NCBI GenBank assembly: GCA_027563935.2 | Contig: CM050453.2 | Span: forward strand, 81,814,665 to 81,878,664 | Length of the DNA: 64,000 bases | DNA from: Costus lasius | Lineage: Eukaryota > Streptophyta > Magnoliopsida > Zingiberales > Costaceae | Direction: 5' to 3' | Shown: piece by piece, positions 47,101 to 57,131 of the stretch | Layout of the letters: the number at the start of each line of letters is the position of its first letter | How positions within the stretch are numbered: position 1 is the stretch's first letter | Notes under the pieces: model-generated | The model's database searches: none | Seen by the model: the letters and a program-made list of their open reading frames with translations, nothing else | What the model was told of the DNA's origin: nothing | Translations under genes and position numbers: made by a program

Positions 47101-47431
47101 GTATCAATTTTGGTTTTTAACTTGGTATTAGATACTGTACAGCTTGCTGAAATCAATGTTGTTTCCTTTGCAGTCAATATATTTAGCAGATCATTATGCC
47201 CAGGAAACAAATGGAAAACTGGATATGCGGCGTTGGGGAGTATAATGGCAGCAAGCATGCCCGATCCAGGATCCAGAACACCCTGATTGTGCATTATTTG
47301 TATTAAAGTGTATAGAATCCTTAATTTATGATCGTCCCTTCGAGCACTCCTAGTCTGACATGCCAAAAATTCGGGCTATAGTAAGCCTAGAACTATTTAA
47401 GGGCGGTTTAATTGCTGACTGGGTACAATAA
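44124..47431 (+). pseudogene. Ulp1/C48-like peptidase gene carried by the MULE (nine exons)
   Basis: Proposed exons, all with GT-AG junctions and phase 0: 44124-44912, 44997-45146, 45219-45446, 45531-45611, 45702-45806, 45881-46453, 46536-46706, 46782-47096, 47174-47431 (890 codons). The start follows the 84-bp array. The product has a Ser/Arg-rich basic N-terminus, a region resembling the DUF1985/mobile-domain module (GNFVEFIVKDVAVILGLPRRG), an AEEAEQ repeat, coiled coils (exons 4-6) and a C48 domain. C48 enzymes cleave SUMO-type conjugates. The catalytic His (in HNDHW, 46998-47000), Gln (47267-47269) and Cys (47288-47290) are present, but the Asp position reads Asn (47049-47051). Stops at 45953-45955, 47243-47245 and 47351-47353 inactivate it. 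Confidence 0.8.
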
Positions 47432-47619
47432 ATTTTGTATGCACAAATTGAATAAGAAGCTGTACAATTTGAATATGCTATCAATGTTAAATGTTCAATA
47501 AGTTGCTGGTTGGATTGTATTATGTCCATTCCATAACATGTTTGCAGTTTTTTCCACGTTTTTACTGGTTTATCCACATTGTTATAGACTATTTAATAAG
47601 AAATATCCACTTTGTTTTC

Positions 47620-48515
47620 GAAAAATCCACGATGTTCGCAATAATCCACGATGTATTCACAATAATCCACGATGTTCACCAAAAATCCATGATATTCCCA
47701 ATAATCCACGATGTTCCCCAAAAATCCACGATGTTCACAAAAATCCACGATATTCACAATAATCCACGATGTTCAACAAAATTCCACAATATTCACAATA
47801 ATCCACGATGTTCACCAAAATTTCACGATATTCACAATAATCCACGATGTTCCCAATAATCCACGATATTCTCTAAAAATCCACGATGTTCACAATAATC
47901 CACGATGTTCACCAAAATTCCACAATATTCACAATAATCCACGATGTTCTACAAAAATCCACGATGTTCCCAATAATCCACGATGTTCCCCAAAAATCCA
48001 CGATGTTCACAAAAAATCCACGATGTTCACAATAATCCATGATGTTCAGCAAAATTCCACAATATTCACAATAATCCACGACGTTCACCAAAATTCCACG
48101 ATATTCACAATAATCCACGATGTTCCCAATAATCCATGATGTTCCCCAAAAATCCACGATGTTCACAATAATCCACGATGTTCAGCAAAATTCCACAATA
48201 TTCACAAAAAAATCCACGATGTTCACAAAAAATCCATGATGTTCCCAATAATCCACGATGTTCACCAAAATTTCACAATATTCACAATAATCCACGATGT
48301 TGTACAAAAATCCACGATGTTCCCAATAATCCACGATGTTTCCCAAAAATCCACGATGTTCACAAAAAATCCACGATGTTCACCAAAAATCCACGATATT
48401 CCCAATAATCCACGATGTTCCCCAAAAATCCATGATGTTCTACAAAAAATCCACGATATTCACAATAATCCACAATGTTCAGCAATAATCCACGATGTTC
48501 AATGAAAATCCATTC
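47620..48515. repeat. Tandem array of 19-21-bp units with TCCACGATG core
   Basis: More than 40 units of the form AATCCACGATGTTCACAAT alternate in length between 19 and 21 bp and vary at the bases after GTTC. The array fills most of the space between the stop codons of the two convergent MULE genes. Open frames in it on both strands are products of the repeat. It is not CRISPR: there are no unique spacers and the host is a plant. Confidence 0.92.
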
Positions 48516-48915
48516 AAATTAAAACCTAACCATTTAATATCATATATGTAAGTTACATACAAATAAATATCCTTCTTTACATACAACTATTCGTTGCAAT
48601 TACCACCATGCACAGTTGGGACAGTTGGGACAAATATACATTACAAATTATTCAGTCATATATACACCTGACTTATCCATTCAAATTGTCCTCCTGATCC
48701 TGGACGTGTGAATATGCATCTGAGCACTGCATCATACGAATAAATTAGTATTTGTAACCAAATTATTACAATAGACCACGAAGATAAGTTAACACTAACA
48801 TAAAAAGATGTAGTACTGTCCATCATCATAGTAGTGTACGACATATCAGGGTGGGAACCAGAGGCTAGCTGCGAAGGGATCATGAACATTACTTGAGATT
48901 CCTACAAATAAAATT

Positions 48916-51261
48916 CTACACAGATAAGTGAAAATAGCCAATGAGAGTGTGATAGACAAAATCAAACAAGCTATTTGATTTCACCTGTGTCGACATGGAC
49001 ACAGAATCAACAAATGCAGTAGTAGGAGTTGTATTTTTCCTTTTTACCCTTCTTTCTAGCACACTCTTCTTTCTCTTCTCTTTTGGCCCTTTTTTAGACA
49101 CAGGATTTTTTATAGTAATATTTTGTGTGGGGGATATATGGTTGCTATCATCTTTGTCCCCTTCAAATATCTCTTTATTCTGCAATATCTCATCAACTTC
49201 TAACCTCAGTCCATCCAACACCTGTTCTATCTTTTCAAGTCCTTTTCTAGATAATAAACTCCTATTTCCAATGCTGGAAGCCTTCTGACATATGCGAGTG
49301 TATATGCAGATCAAGCTTTGGTGTCCATCTGCAACTAAATTGGAATGACAAATAGTTGAACCATATCCGTCCCGTGCATATTTGGTCCACCTCTTCAATA
49401 AATACTCTTCCGGAATATGCATCACATTCTGAGTCGCAAACACTTTCAAGGAATACATACATAGGATTCTACAGCATTCAAACTTCTTGCATGTGCAAGT
49501 AACAACTCCAGTTGATGGATTGTATGTGACCACTTTATCTCTGCCTCCAGCTGGACTTATGCTGTAATTCATCTCTATCTCATCAGCACTTTTCAACACA
49601 ATACAACAATCTAATTGCACCGGAAACTCTTTCTCAAACTCTTTGTACATGGTCGTCGTGTATTGTCCACTTGCATGTTTCAGCATATGGAAATGAGAGG
49701 CTTGTCCAGCTGGAGTAGAATTCCTAGACTTAAAATCTGCCTTTGTCTCTTTCTCACGGAAGAAGCTGCTGGCTTTATCATATTGTTCCAAAAAATCAAA
49801 CAAAGATAATTTTCTCTTAAAAAACTATTTAAAGTGACAGTTCATGCTCTCACTTCTTTGTGTTATCGTCATATCTGCACAGAAAGTCTCAGTTCGGTAA
49901 CAAGCAGCCCATTTAGAACGCAATTTGTAGAAGTTTACCATCCAAGCATGGTCATGCAAATTATACTTATTCAAAAGGTCATGCCATAACCTTTCAAAAG
50001 TTTCCACACTGCATCGCTCATAAATACAATGTCTGAAATCACGAGCAAATTGTGGAAAATTATGAAGGACTTGGGATAGATGCGTGGCGGCATTCTGAAA
50101 AATATGCCACACACAGAGTCGATGTGCACTACTTGGCAAAACAGTTAGTATGGCTTTGGCAATAGCTGCAGACTGATCAGTAAATATAGTTACAGGCTGC
50201 TTCCCAGACATTGCTTGTAAAAATGTTGAGAATAACCAAATAAATGATTCTGCTGACGCATCATACAATAGGGCAGCCCCAAAAATAATAGTCTGCTTGT
50301 GGTGATTCACCCCAACAATAGGAGCAAAGGGCATGTCATACTCGTTGGTTTGGAATGTGGTATCAAAACAAATAACATCCCCAAAATAGGCATAGTCTGT
50401 AATAGCTTTACCATCTGCCCAAAAGAAATTTGCTATTTCTCCGGTTTCCTGAATTTCTATCGCATAGAAAAAGAATGGATCAACAGCTCGCTTGTCCTGC
50501 AGGAACTTCATAATACCTCGAGCTTCTTTACCATCCAATAATTTTCTTCTACGTTTCTAGATATAGTTAACGCTATATTCTCTTATGAACCCTACTTCAT
50601 TATTGCTTATCCCTGCCCGGAAAAAATCATAGATATTATGAGCTTTCATCCCGGCATCTGTCATTGTGTTAATTAGAGCTCGTTGAAATGGTAAAATTTT
50701 CCTATGAGATCTCAGCATGTGCACCTTATTTGGACTTGTCATTGGATGATTATGGTTTAACTCAACTCTACTTAATGTCCAAACTTCGTGTATGTCAATC
50801 TTAAACTCCACCTGGGCCATGCAGTTTGTTCTTGTCTCCGCTTGTGGTTTTTTTGTGATATGTCCTTTATGTACATTTTTGACTCCTTGCTTACTACAAG
50901 TAAACCTTTTCATTTTCAAACTGTCATCTTTTCTCCTATCAACCTGAAACTTCTTTATACTAAAACCTAACCTTTTAGCATAGTCATTATAAAATTTATA
51001 GGCGTCATCCTCACTACTAAAGGTCATATCAACCACGGGAATTGCAGATGAGCAGGAAGGTTGCACTTTATTAATATCTGATGCACCAAGGTCGTCTTCC
51101 TCTTGTACAACTGAATAATGATTAATTTCCTCTAATTCCTCTTCCATATTAACATTCAGGGGATCATTTTCCAGTTCAAGTTCAAGCTCATGCTCAAGCT
51201 CTTCACTGAATGCCCACTCAATATCTTCATTGCATGCTTGCCCGATTTTTGTTTTATCCAT
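48916..51261 (-). pseudogene. MULE transposase, FAR1/MURA type, two stop codons
   Basis: A single frame of 781 codons is broken only by TAG at codon 235 (50557-50559) and codon 479 (49825-49827); there is no frameshift. Domains in order: acidic N-terminus; FAR1-type zinc-binding DNA-binding domain (about residues 80-175, with FTCSKQG, TNCMAQVEF and LNHNHP); MULE DDE transposase domain (Asp about 300 in CFDTTFQTN, Asp about 362 in IFTDQSAA); SWIM zinc finger (CTCKKF near residue 585); basic tail with KKGPKEKRKK. In the SWIM finger the usual His is Tyr (codon at 49453-49455). Such transposases bind the terminal repeats and cut out the element. Reading continues leftward toward the 47.6-48.5-kb array. 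Confidence 0.9.
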
Positions 51262-51394
51262 GATGTCAAAAGTACTAGTCTATTTTCAATAACATATTGG
51301 AAAATATAAGGATATTTAAAGCCACGCCCAAATATAAGTTCAAGCTCATGCACTATCTACATTCAGCCCTATTTTCATTAGAAATAGGGTTAAC

Positions 51395-51645
51395 GTCCCT
51401 GTATCCACGATGATGGACAGGGTGTCCACGATGTGGAAACCATGGCTGAACCCTAATTTCATCATGGCTGTATCCACGATGATGGACAGGGTGTCCACGA
51501 TGATGGACAGGGTGTCCACGATGATGGATACCTTGTCCACGTTAAAAATATTACACAGTATATGAGTTTGGCCATACCACTATGTAATTTGCTAGTATCC
51601 ACGATGATGGACAGGGTGTCCATGATGAGGAATACCTTGTTCACG
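51395..51645. repeat. Right-arm short repeats with TCCACGATG core
   Basis: TATCCACGATGATGGACAGG and close variants occur about five times (near 51400, 51472, 51496, 51520 and 51597). The stretch 51400-51460 corresponds in inverted order to one unit of the 84-bp array, including the GAACCCTAATTT junction, so it is part of the extended inverted repeat. Confidence 0.85.
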
Positions 51646-51879
51646 ATAAAAAAATTACACAGTATATGAGTTTGGCCATGCCACTATGTAATTTCTTCGA
51701 TATGAACTTGACAGATCTTCTTAATAGACTGCACCCTCTTGCTTCAACTGCAAAATGGGAAGGAGACGTGGTTAACTTTCTGTAACCAACTAACGAAGAG
51801 CTGCACATAAGTCGTCAACAACCTGCTATGACGCAACGGAGAAGAATGCCGAATGAAAATCGTAGATGAAAGAAGTACA

Positions 51880-52206
51880 TGAAAGAAGCAGATGCTAGGG
51901 TTCAGGCGTCGGACAAGAGATCGGCGTCGACGGGAAAAATTTTCGTAGCTTCTTTCACGAGCAGGGGCGAGAGGGAGATCAAATCATGTCGACAGTGGCG
52001 TGGGAGAGAGAGAGAGCGCGGGGGCGGGGTTTAATGCATTCGAAAAAGTAACCAAGGTTAGCTGTAGCGCTGGGTAACGGGACGTTAACGGGAGCGGGTA
52101 GGCATTGAGATTCGCGCGATCTGACGCACCTTAAGATTCGAGAAACGAATCGTAGGGGGCTGTGCTCAGGAATCCTGAGCCACCCCGTTGCTCGGAAAAT
52201 TTTTTT
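51880..52206 (-). repeat. Right terminal inverted repeat of the MULE
   Basis: It is inverted-homologous to the left end from the tip (52206) inward past the GAGAGAGAGAGCGCGGGG tract to GGCGTCGACGGG and AGGGTTCAGGCGTCGGAC (about 51895-51935). It lacks the left-side expansions. Confidence 0.88.
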
Positions 52207-52215
52207 GTGGCAACG

Positions 52216-53008
52216 TACATGCAGGGGAGTGAAAGAGAGGGAAGTTGGGGGAGAAGAGAGGAGATCGAGGGAAGAGGGAGGACATGTGAGCGGAGGGTAG
52301 TTGAAAAAAATATGTTTCTACCTGAATCTAACGGATTAGAAAACAAATGAAAGTTACCGTATTTTCCTACGACCTTTTATTTATCCTTTTGCATCTTTGC
52401 TACTAAACAAAGAAAAATTTTATTTTTCATCTTTTCTACTCGTCTTCCCTCACAGGCTACTAAGGTGTCAGGGGAGCTTTTAGTATTTTATAATTAATTA
52501 AAAAAAACTAACACACACTCTTGTGTGTATATATATAATAAAACTATATGTAATAAATTTTTTTGTTGATGGTAGCCTTCACCATTTATAATAAAAAAAA
52601 CTAATGCAAGATGGTTATGTTTCCTACAAATAACATAGAAATAATCATGCTTAATATATTATTCCTTTTAGCTTAGACTTGGACTTGGAATCAAGATAAT
52701 TATTTTATTAAAATTTTTAAGTTTCAATGAATTTTTTTTATTATTTTTTAATATAGACAAGTAAATAATAAAAGCGGAATAACTGACACCTCCAAAAATA
52801 ATAAATTGAAATATTATCAACCATTTTGGAGGAATTAAAATAATAAATTGATCGACATGTGATGATGCATGTGTCGCACAAGAAACATCAAATCTTTTTT
52901 TAAATTTGGGTTTTATTCCTTTCGTGTTAAATAAATGGTGGATGTAAAAAAGATTAAAAAAAATAAAAAATAAAAAAAATGGTGGATGAAATCAAATGTT
53001 ATGAGTGA
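52216..53008. other. Upstream region of psbX
   Basis: AT-rich sequence with poly-A/T runs separates the MULE target site from the psbX promoter. No gene was seen. Confidence 0.6.
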
Positions 53009-53050
53009 GATAAGGCTACCTCCCAACATACACCCAGAAGTCTCCACGTC
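53009..53050 (+). promoter_or_regulatory. Candidate light-responsive elements of psbX
   Basis: GATAAG (53009-53014) matches the I-box, and CCACGTC (53044-53050) holds an ACGT core like a G-box/C-box. This pair, about 30 bp apart and about 150-190 bp before the ATG, is typical of light-induced plant promoters. No TATA box is evident in the pyrimidine-rich stretch that follows. The regulatory role is inferred. Confidence 0.4.
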
Positions 53051-53199
53051 GGATTCAGGATTCAGCTGCGGGACCTGCAATTCGACCCGCATCTATTTCC
53101 GACCTCATGCGTGCATCCTCCTATCCACTCCTCCATTTCCCCCGACCGTCCTTCTGTTATCGCTTCCCTCTCACTGCTACTGCAAATTAAGCACCGTCA

Positions 53200-53571
53200 A
53201 TGGCGTCTGCTATGGCTGCGGTCACGGTGGCCATGGCCACCCCAGCTTCGTTAGCCGGGAAGAAGGCCTTTTTTGGCTCCAATGCCAGCTTGTTCAACCC
53301 CGCCAAGTATGACCGCCTCACCTCGACTCCGAGGTCCCAGCGTCAGCTCGAGGTTCGTGCCTCGATGAAGGAGAAGGCTATTGCTGGTCTGACGGCTGCG
53401 GCGGTGGCAGCGGCGGTGGTGATCCCGGACGTGGCAGAGGGGGCCCAGCCAGGTATATCCCCGTCTCTCAAGAACTTCCTTCTCAGCATCGTCGCCGGCG
53501 GCGTCGTGCTTGGAGCGATTGGAGGGGCCGTCATCGCCGTCGCCAACTTTGATCCTGTCAAGAGGGCTTAA
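53200..53571 (+). CDS. psbX: Photosystem II reaction centre protein X (PsbX), chloroplast precursor
   Basis: The gene encodes 123 residues in one uninterrupted frame. Residues 1 to about 50 form a chloroplast transit peptide rich in Ala, Ser and Thr, ending near RQLEVRAS. A second, Ala-rich hydrophobic segment ([23 protein letters not shown], split here only for description) looks like a thylakoid targeting signal with a cleavage site after an Ala. The mature part has PsbX's conserved [12 protein letters not shown], one membrane span ([20 protein letters not shown]) and the C-terminal FDPVKR. PsbX is a one-helix subunit of the photosystem II core near cytochrome b559. The start context GTCAATGGCG suits a plant start codon. 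High GC in the coding part contrasts with the AT-rich flanks and suits a monocot. Length is close to that of Arabidopsis PsbX. It appears functional. Confidence 0.95.
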   Translation: MASAMAAVTVAMATPASLAGKKAFFGSNASLFNPAKYDRLTSTPRSQRQLEVRASMKEKAIAGLTAAAVAAAVVIPDVAEGAQPGISPSLKNFLLSIVAGGVVLGAIGGAVIAVANFDPVKRA

Positions 53572-55469
53572 GATGGAGCAGCTGAAAGCCTCTACTTGGG
53601 GTTTATTTGCCTTCTCTTTTATATATGATCCAAATCCTTGTTGCTTATCCCTAAGAATTTGTGCTCTTTTCTGTTCATCCATGTAATTCTCAATCACTGT
53701 GCATTCTAAACTGCGTGTTTTATGTCAACTACAACTTTGAGTGAATAATTCTGTCCTCTTTAAGTTTCTATCTATTGTTATTTTTCTTGATTTTTTTTTT
53801 TAAATTTTCTTTTCCGGATACACAATCGTAGGGATGGGAGTTAAGTTATAAACTGATACTAGCTTTCATATGGATGAATCGAGTATTATCATCAACTACT
53901 TTATGCATCTGATTTTGGCACACAAATTCATGAAATGAACATCTCTATTAATGAGATTATCATGCTTATACATATTCTTTTTCTATTCTCAAATTCCTAT
54001 TCATTAACGACAGCTTCTTCCACCTTCTATAAAGGATATTAAGATTGGTTTCGAGAGAGTAAATTTAACATTTCATTAGTCAAAATCTTTATTTTAATTT
54101 TTATTACACTAAAGACTTGCCTCAATTTATTGATTTAATTTCTACTAGCCAACGAGTTCTTGTTGTAAGAGCCCCAAATTTTCTTAGTGATTTTGTCAAG
54201 TATCATCTTCTCCACTACTTATCAACTTTAATGGCCATGGCATTCTTTCTCTCTTACAAAATGATGCAACATATGCTATAAAGTCCTACGTATATATACG
54301 GTTTGAATATACATTAAGTTGAGTAAATTAATTTGTTTCCTTACAAAAAATAGTTTAGTTCATATACAAGATGAATCTGTATTTTTTTCCATTGAAGTGA
54401 TAGAAAAAATAAAACTAATTATTACATTAATTGAATCATTGAAATAAGTAACACTACAAACAACCTTGGACTTAGGTCGCTACCTTTGGGCACACCAAAC
54501 AAAATATTCATCTTCAGAAATATTTCAGATTTTAGGGGCTTGATGAAGCTATCATTTACTTCATCAGCCACCTTGATGTACTCTTATTATACATTGTTTT
54601 GATGTGATCTAATAAGAAACGAAATACACACATAATTGTGCCTACCCCTTTCATTGTAGAGTGGGCCAATGGTGTATCAACTTCTCATGAACATCTAGGT
54701 TGTTGATTGAATACGAATTGTTAAACCACAATATTTACTAGTTCACTGTCGGGTGGTTCACCCTCGCTCCTGCATCTTCTAGCGACTGCATCAATCACAC
54801 CATTTAATAGAGGGAAAAACCTTATCACAAATCCCACTCGAACTCTGGTGTGTTTGGAAGCTGCAAAGTGTTTGAACACAGTTCGAAGAGATACGAGAGT
54901 CACCTGATTCAAACGTGGTTATTTGGAAAAAAAAAAAACACTAGGCTCAATTTTAACTAAGCCAAAATTTGATTTGAATCGGCCAAAAGATTAGACAATT
55001 CAATTTCAAATTCAACCCAACACTAATATTTTGACTGGTTTAACTCAATTTTGATTGAACCTAGGCCAATTCAGGTACTTGTTGAAAAGCTTAGAAAATT
55101 TTCTATCAAATAGTACTAAGTTTGTCCTCAGATATCCATATTTTAAAAGTAATTTCACTATTAAGTCTCAGTTTATGTGAAATATAGGTTGGTTCTGAGT
55201 TATGTGGTAGGTTCAGTGCAATCCTAGCTAGTTTGATGTCTTTTTAGTTTAGCTTGAAAGAACCAAGAGCAGTTCCTTGATGATCAGATCAGGTTCTACC
55301 TAGATCTAAGTTTGGTTTATATGTAAAAGCCTTAAATTGATCAAATTTCTATATAAATGCAAATCAATCGATCCACCCGTCTTGAATCTTGTTACATTAG
55401 GATTTGTAGTTTTCCTTAAGGTAAGACGTCAACACTTGAATTGGTTTGTCTAGATTGTGAAATAATTAA
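53572..55469. other. psbX 3' flank and AT-rich stretch without genes
   Basis: The first 200 bp probably hold the psbX 3' UTR, with TGTAATTCT near 53683 and GAATAATTC near 53743 as possible polyadenylation context. Beyond that nothing was recognised. A 63-residue open frame at 54721-54912 (minus) has no family match that I can see. Confidence 0.5.
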
Positions 55470-57131
55470 TTAGTCCGTACTTGATGACTCAATCTCTGTG
55501 GGATTGATACTTTTATATTATTGAAATAAAACTCGCATTATTGTTGAGGACCTTATTTGTCAATATTGACAAAGGCATGAAATTGAAAGTGTTTTATTTT
55601 CCTTTATTTTTTCTTGTCTTATTTATTTTTTGAAAATATTAAATTGCTCTTTTCCTAAAAATCTATTTTGAAGTTTGTCTAAATTCTCTCTAGTACATAC
55701 CATGTTCTTTTTTGGCATGGTTTCATTGATTTTTTTTCTAATTTATGCATAAGACTTTATAATCTAGACAACTCTTTCCTGAATATCGATCGAAAGCATC
55801 TTTAACGTAAGACAAAAATTGAAGCTAGAAACCCAATAGAAGGATAAAATTCAAAAAAGCTTATATGGATGCAAAGAAAGCATTTAGGGACTTTGCTACA
55901 ACAAAAGCACAAAGATTACATTCAAGTACAGTGCATCAAGAATTAAGACTAACAATTTCGAGATCAAACTATCTCTCCAGTATATTGATGTCATTGCAAG
56001 TACACAGGTAGTCAAAGTAATAAAATAATATACAAGGAGTAGATTCAAGTATTGTGCATCTAGGAATTAGGGCTAATAATTTTGAGATCAAATCATCTCT
56101 CCTATCTATTGATGTCATGCAAGTGCATGGTTAGTTAAAGTAACAAAATAATATCATTCTCATGAGGATCTAGGTGTTCAGTGCTAATAAATTATCATCT
56201 TATTATCTAGGAGAATCAAATTGAGTGATTAATTGAATCAAACTGAGAATTAAATATAAACAAACTTAGAAAGCAATAATCAAAGATGGGGGAGAAAAAT
56301 AATATGATAGGAATTCAAAACTAGGATTCCACTACAATGATTTCTAATAATAAATAGCATAAATCTTTCTATCAATTAATTCAACCAAGTTAAATGGAAT
56401 TTTCCCTAAGTTACAGGGTATCCCCTCTGAGTACCCAACCTAGTGCTTGGTTAAATCAATACCTTACTCTCCTTTGCCTATCAATTTAAACAAATTTATT
56501 AGTTCTTTGGCAAATAATGAACCCCTCAAATAACCCTAGTTGCTCTCATAGTCTATTTTATAGGTTTAATTATAGGGTTCTAGTATTATGAGTCACCACT
56601 CAGTACTTGTCATGATATCTAGGACATGTGATAAATCTGCCTAAGCAATCACATATGTTGTTAGTATGTATGCAATGAAGATCAATTGTGCTATATAAAT
56701 TTATACATTGAATAAAGGCAATTGTCGTTATCATGTTAGTTGTTATGCCTGTGTTGAAGTATTAGATAACACGATAGTATCCCTAGAGATTAATATTGCT
56801 CAATCTCATAAATAAGGCCCTAGTCGATGTACCTTAGTGAATAAGGGATAACCTTGATACATGTCGACATACCCCTAGAGATTAATATTGCTCAATCTCA
56901 TAAATAAGGCCCTAGTCGATGTACCTTAGTGAATAAGGGATAACCTTGATACATGTCGACATACCTTAGTAAATAAGGGACAACCTTAGTGCATGTGAGA
57001 TTAGTATATGGGTTGGTTGGATGCTAGGCATCAATATAGACACATACGTACATTGAGCAAGATATACTGGATTGACTCGTAGTGAAACTATGACTTGGGT
57101 GTTGCAGGTTAAGTTTCACAAGTGACAAAAG
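55470..57131. mobile_element. Gypsy LTR relics (Athila-like) in both orientations
   Basis: Around 55495-55530, CTGTGGGATTGATACTTTTATATTATT resembles the Athila LTR end at 21480-21530 (plus orientation). Around 55960-56600 the minus strand has the LTR-end pattern of a short ACTTGCATGACATCA tail preceded by CATGCACTTG. The same segment occurs twice, about 120 bp apart (55925-56035 and 56045-56150). No coding region remains, and exact boundaries cannot be set. Confidence 0.4.
56781..56964. repeat. Perfect 92-bp tandem duplication
   Basis: Two identical 92-bp units start at 56781 and 56873 with CCCTAGAGATTAATATTGC. A partial third (CTTAGTAAATAAGGGA) follows. Confidence 0.95.

Larger units (their letters stand above)
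40971..52206. mobile_element. Mutator-like element (MULE, 11.2 kb) with FAR1-type transposase and Ulp1-like gene
   Basis: An exact 9-bp target duplication GTGGCAACG (40962-40970, 52207-52215) brackets the element. Terminal inverted repeats are clear: both ends read GAGCAACGGGGT, then CTCAGGATTC and TGAGCACAGCCCCC going inward. Inside are a transposase on the minus strand (51261-48916) and a nine-exon gene on the plus strand (44124-47431) whose 3' part is an Ulp1/C48-like peptidase, so the two genes converge. MULEs with ULP-like genes are known in other plants (Kaonashi type). Three tandem arrays lie in the left arm, between the genes and in the right arm. Stops in both genes mean this copy is no longer autonomous. 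Confidence 0.93.

Noticed and set aside
47491..48505. CRISPR-like appearance and repetitive open frames
   Set aside because: Units are contiguous, without unique spacers, in plant DNA inside a MULE. The frames are repeat translations.
53251..53697. 148-residue open frame opposite psbX
   Set aside because: It is a shadow of the GC-rich psbX frame, which has clear family similarity.
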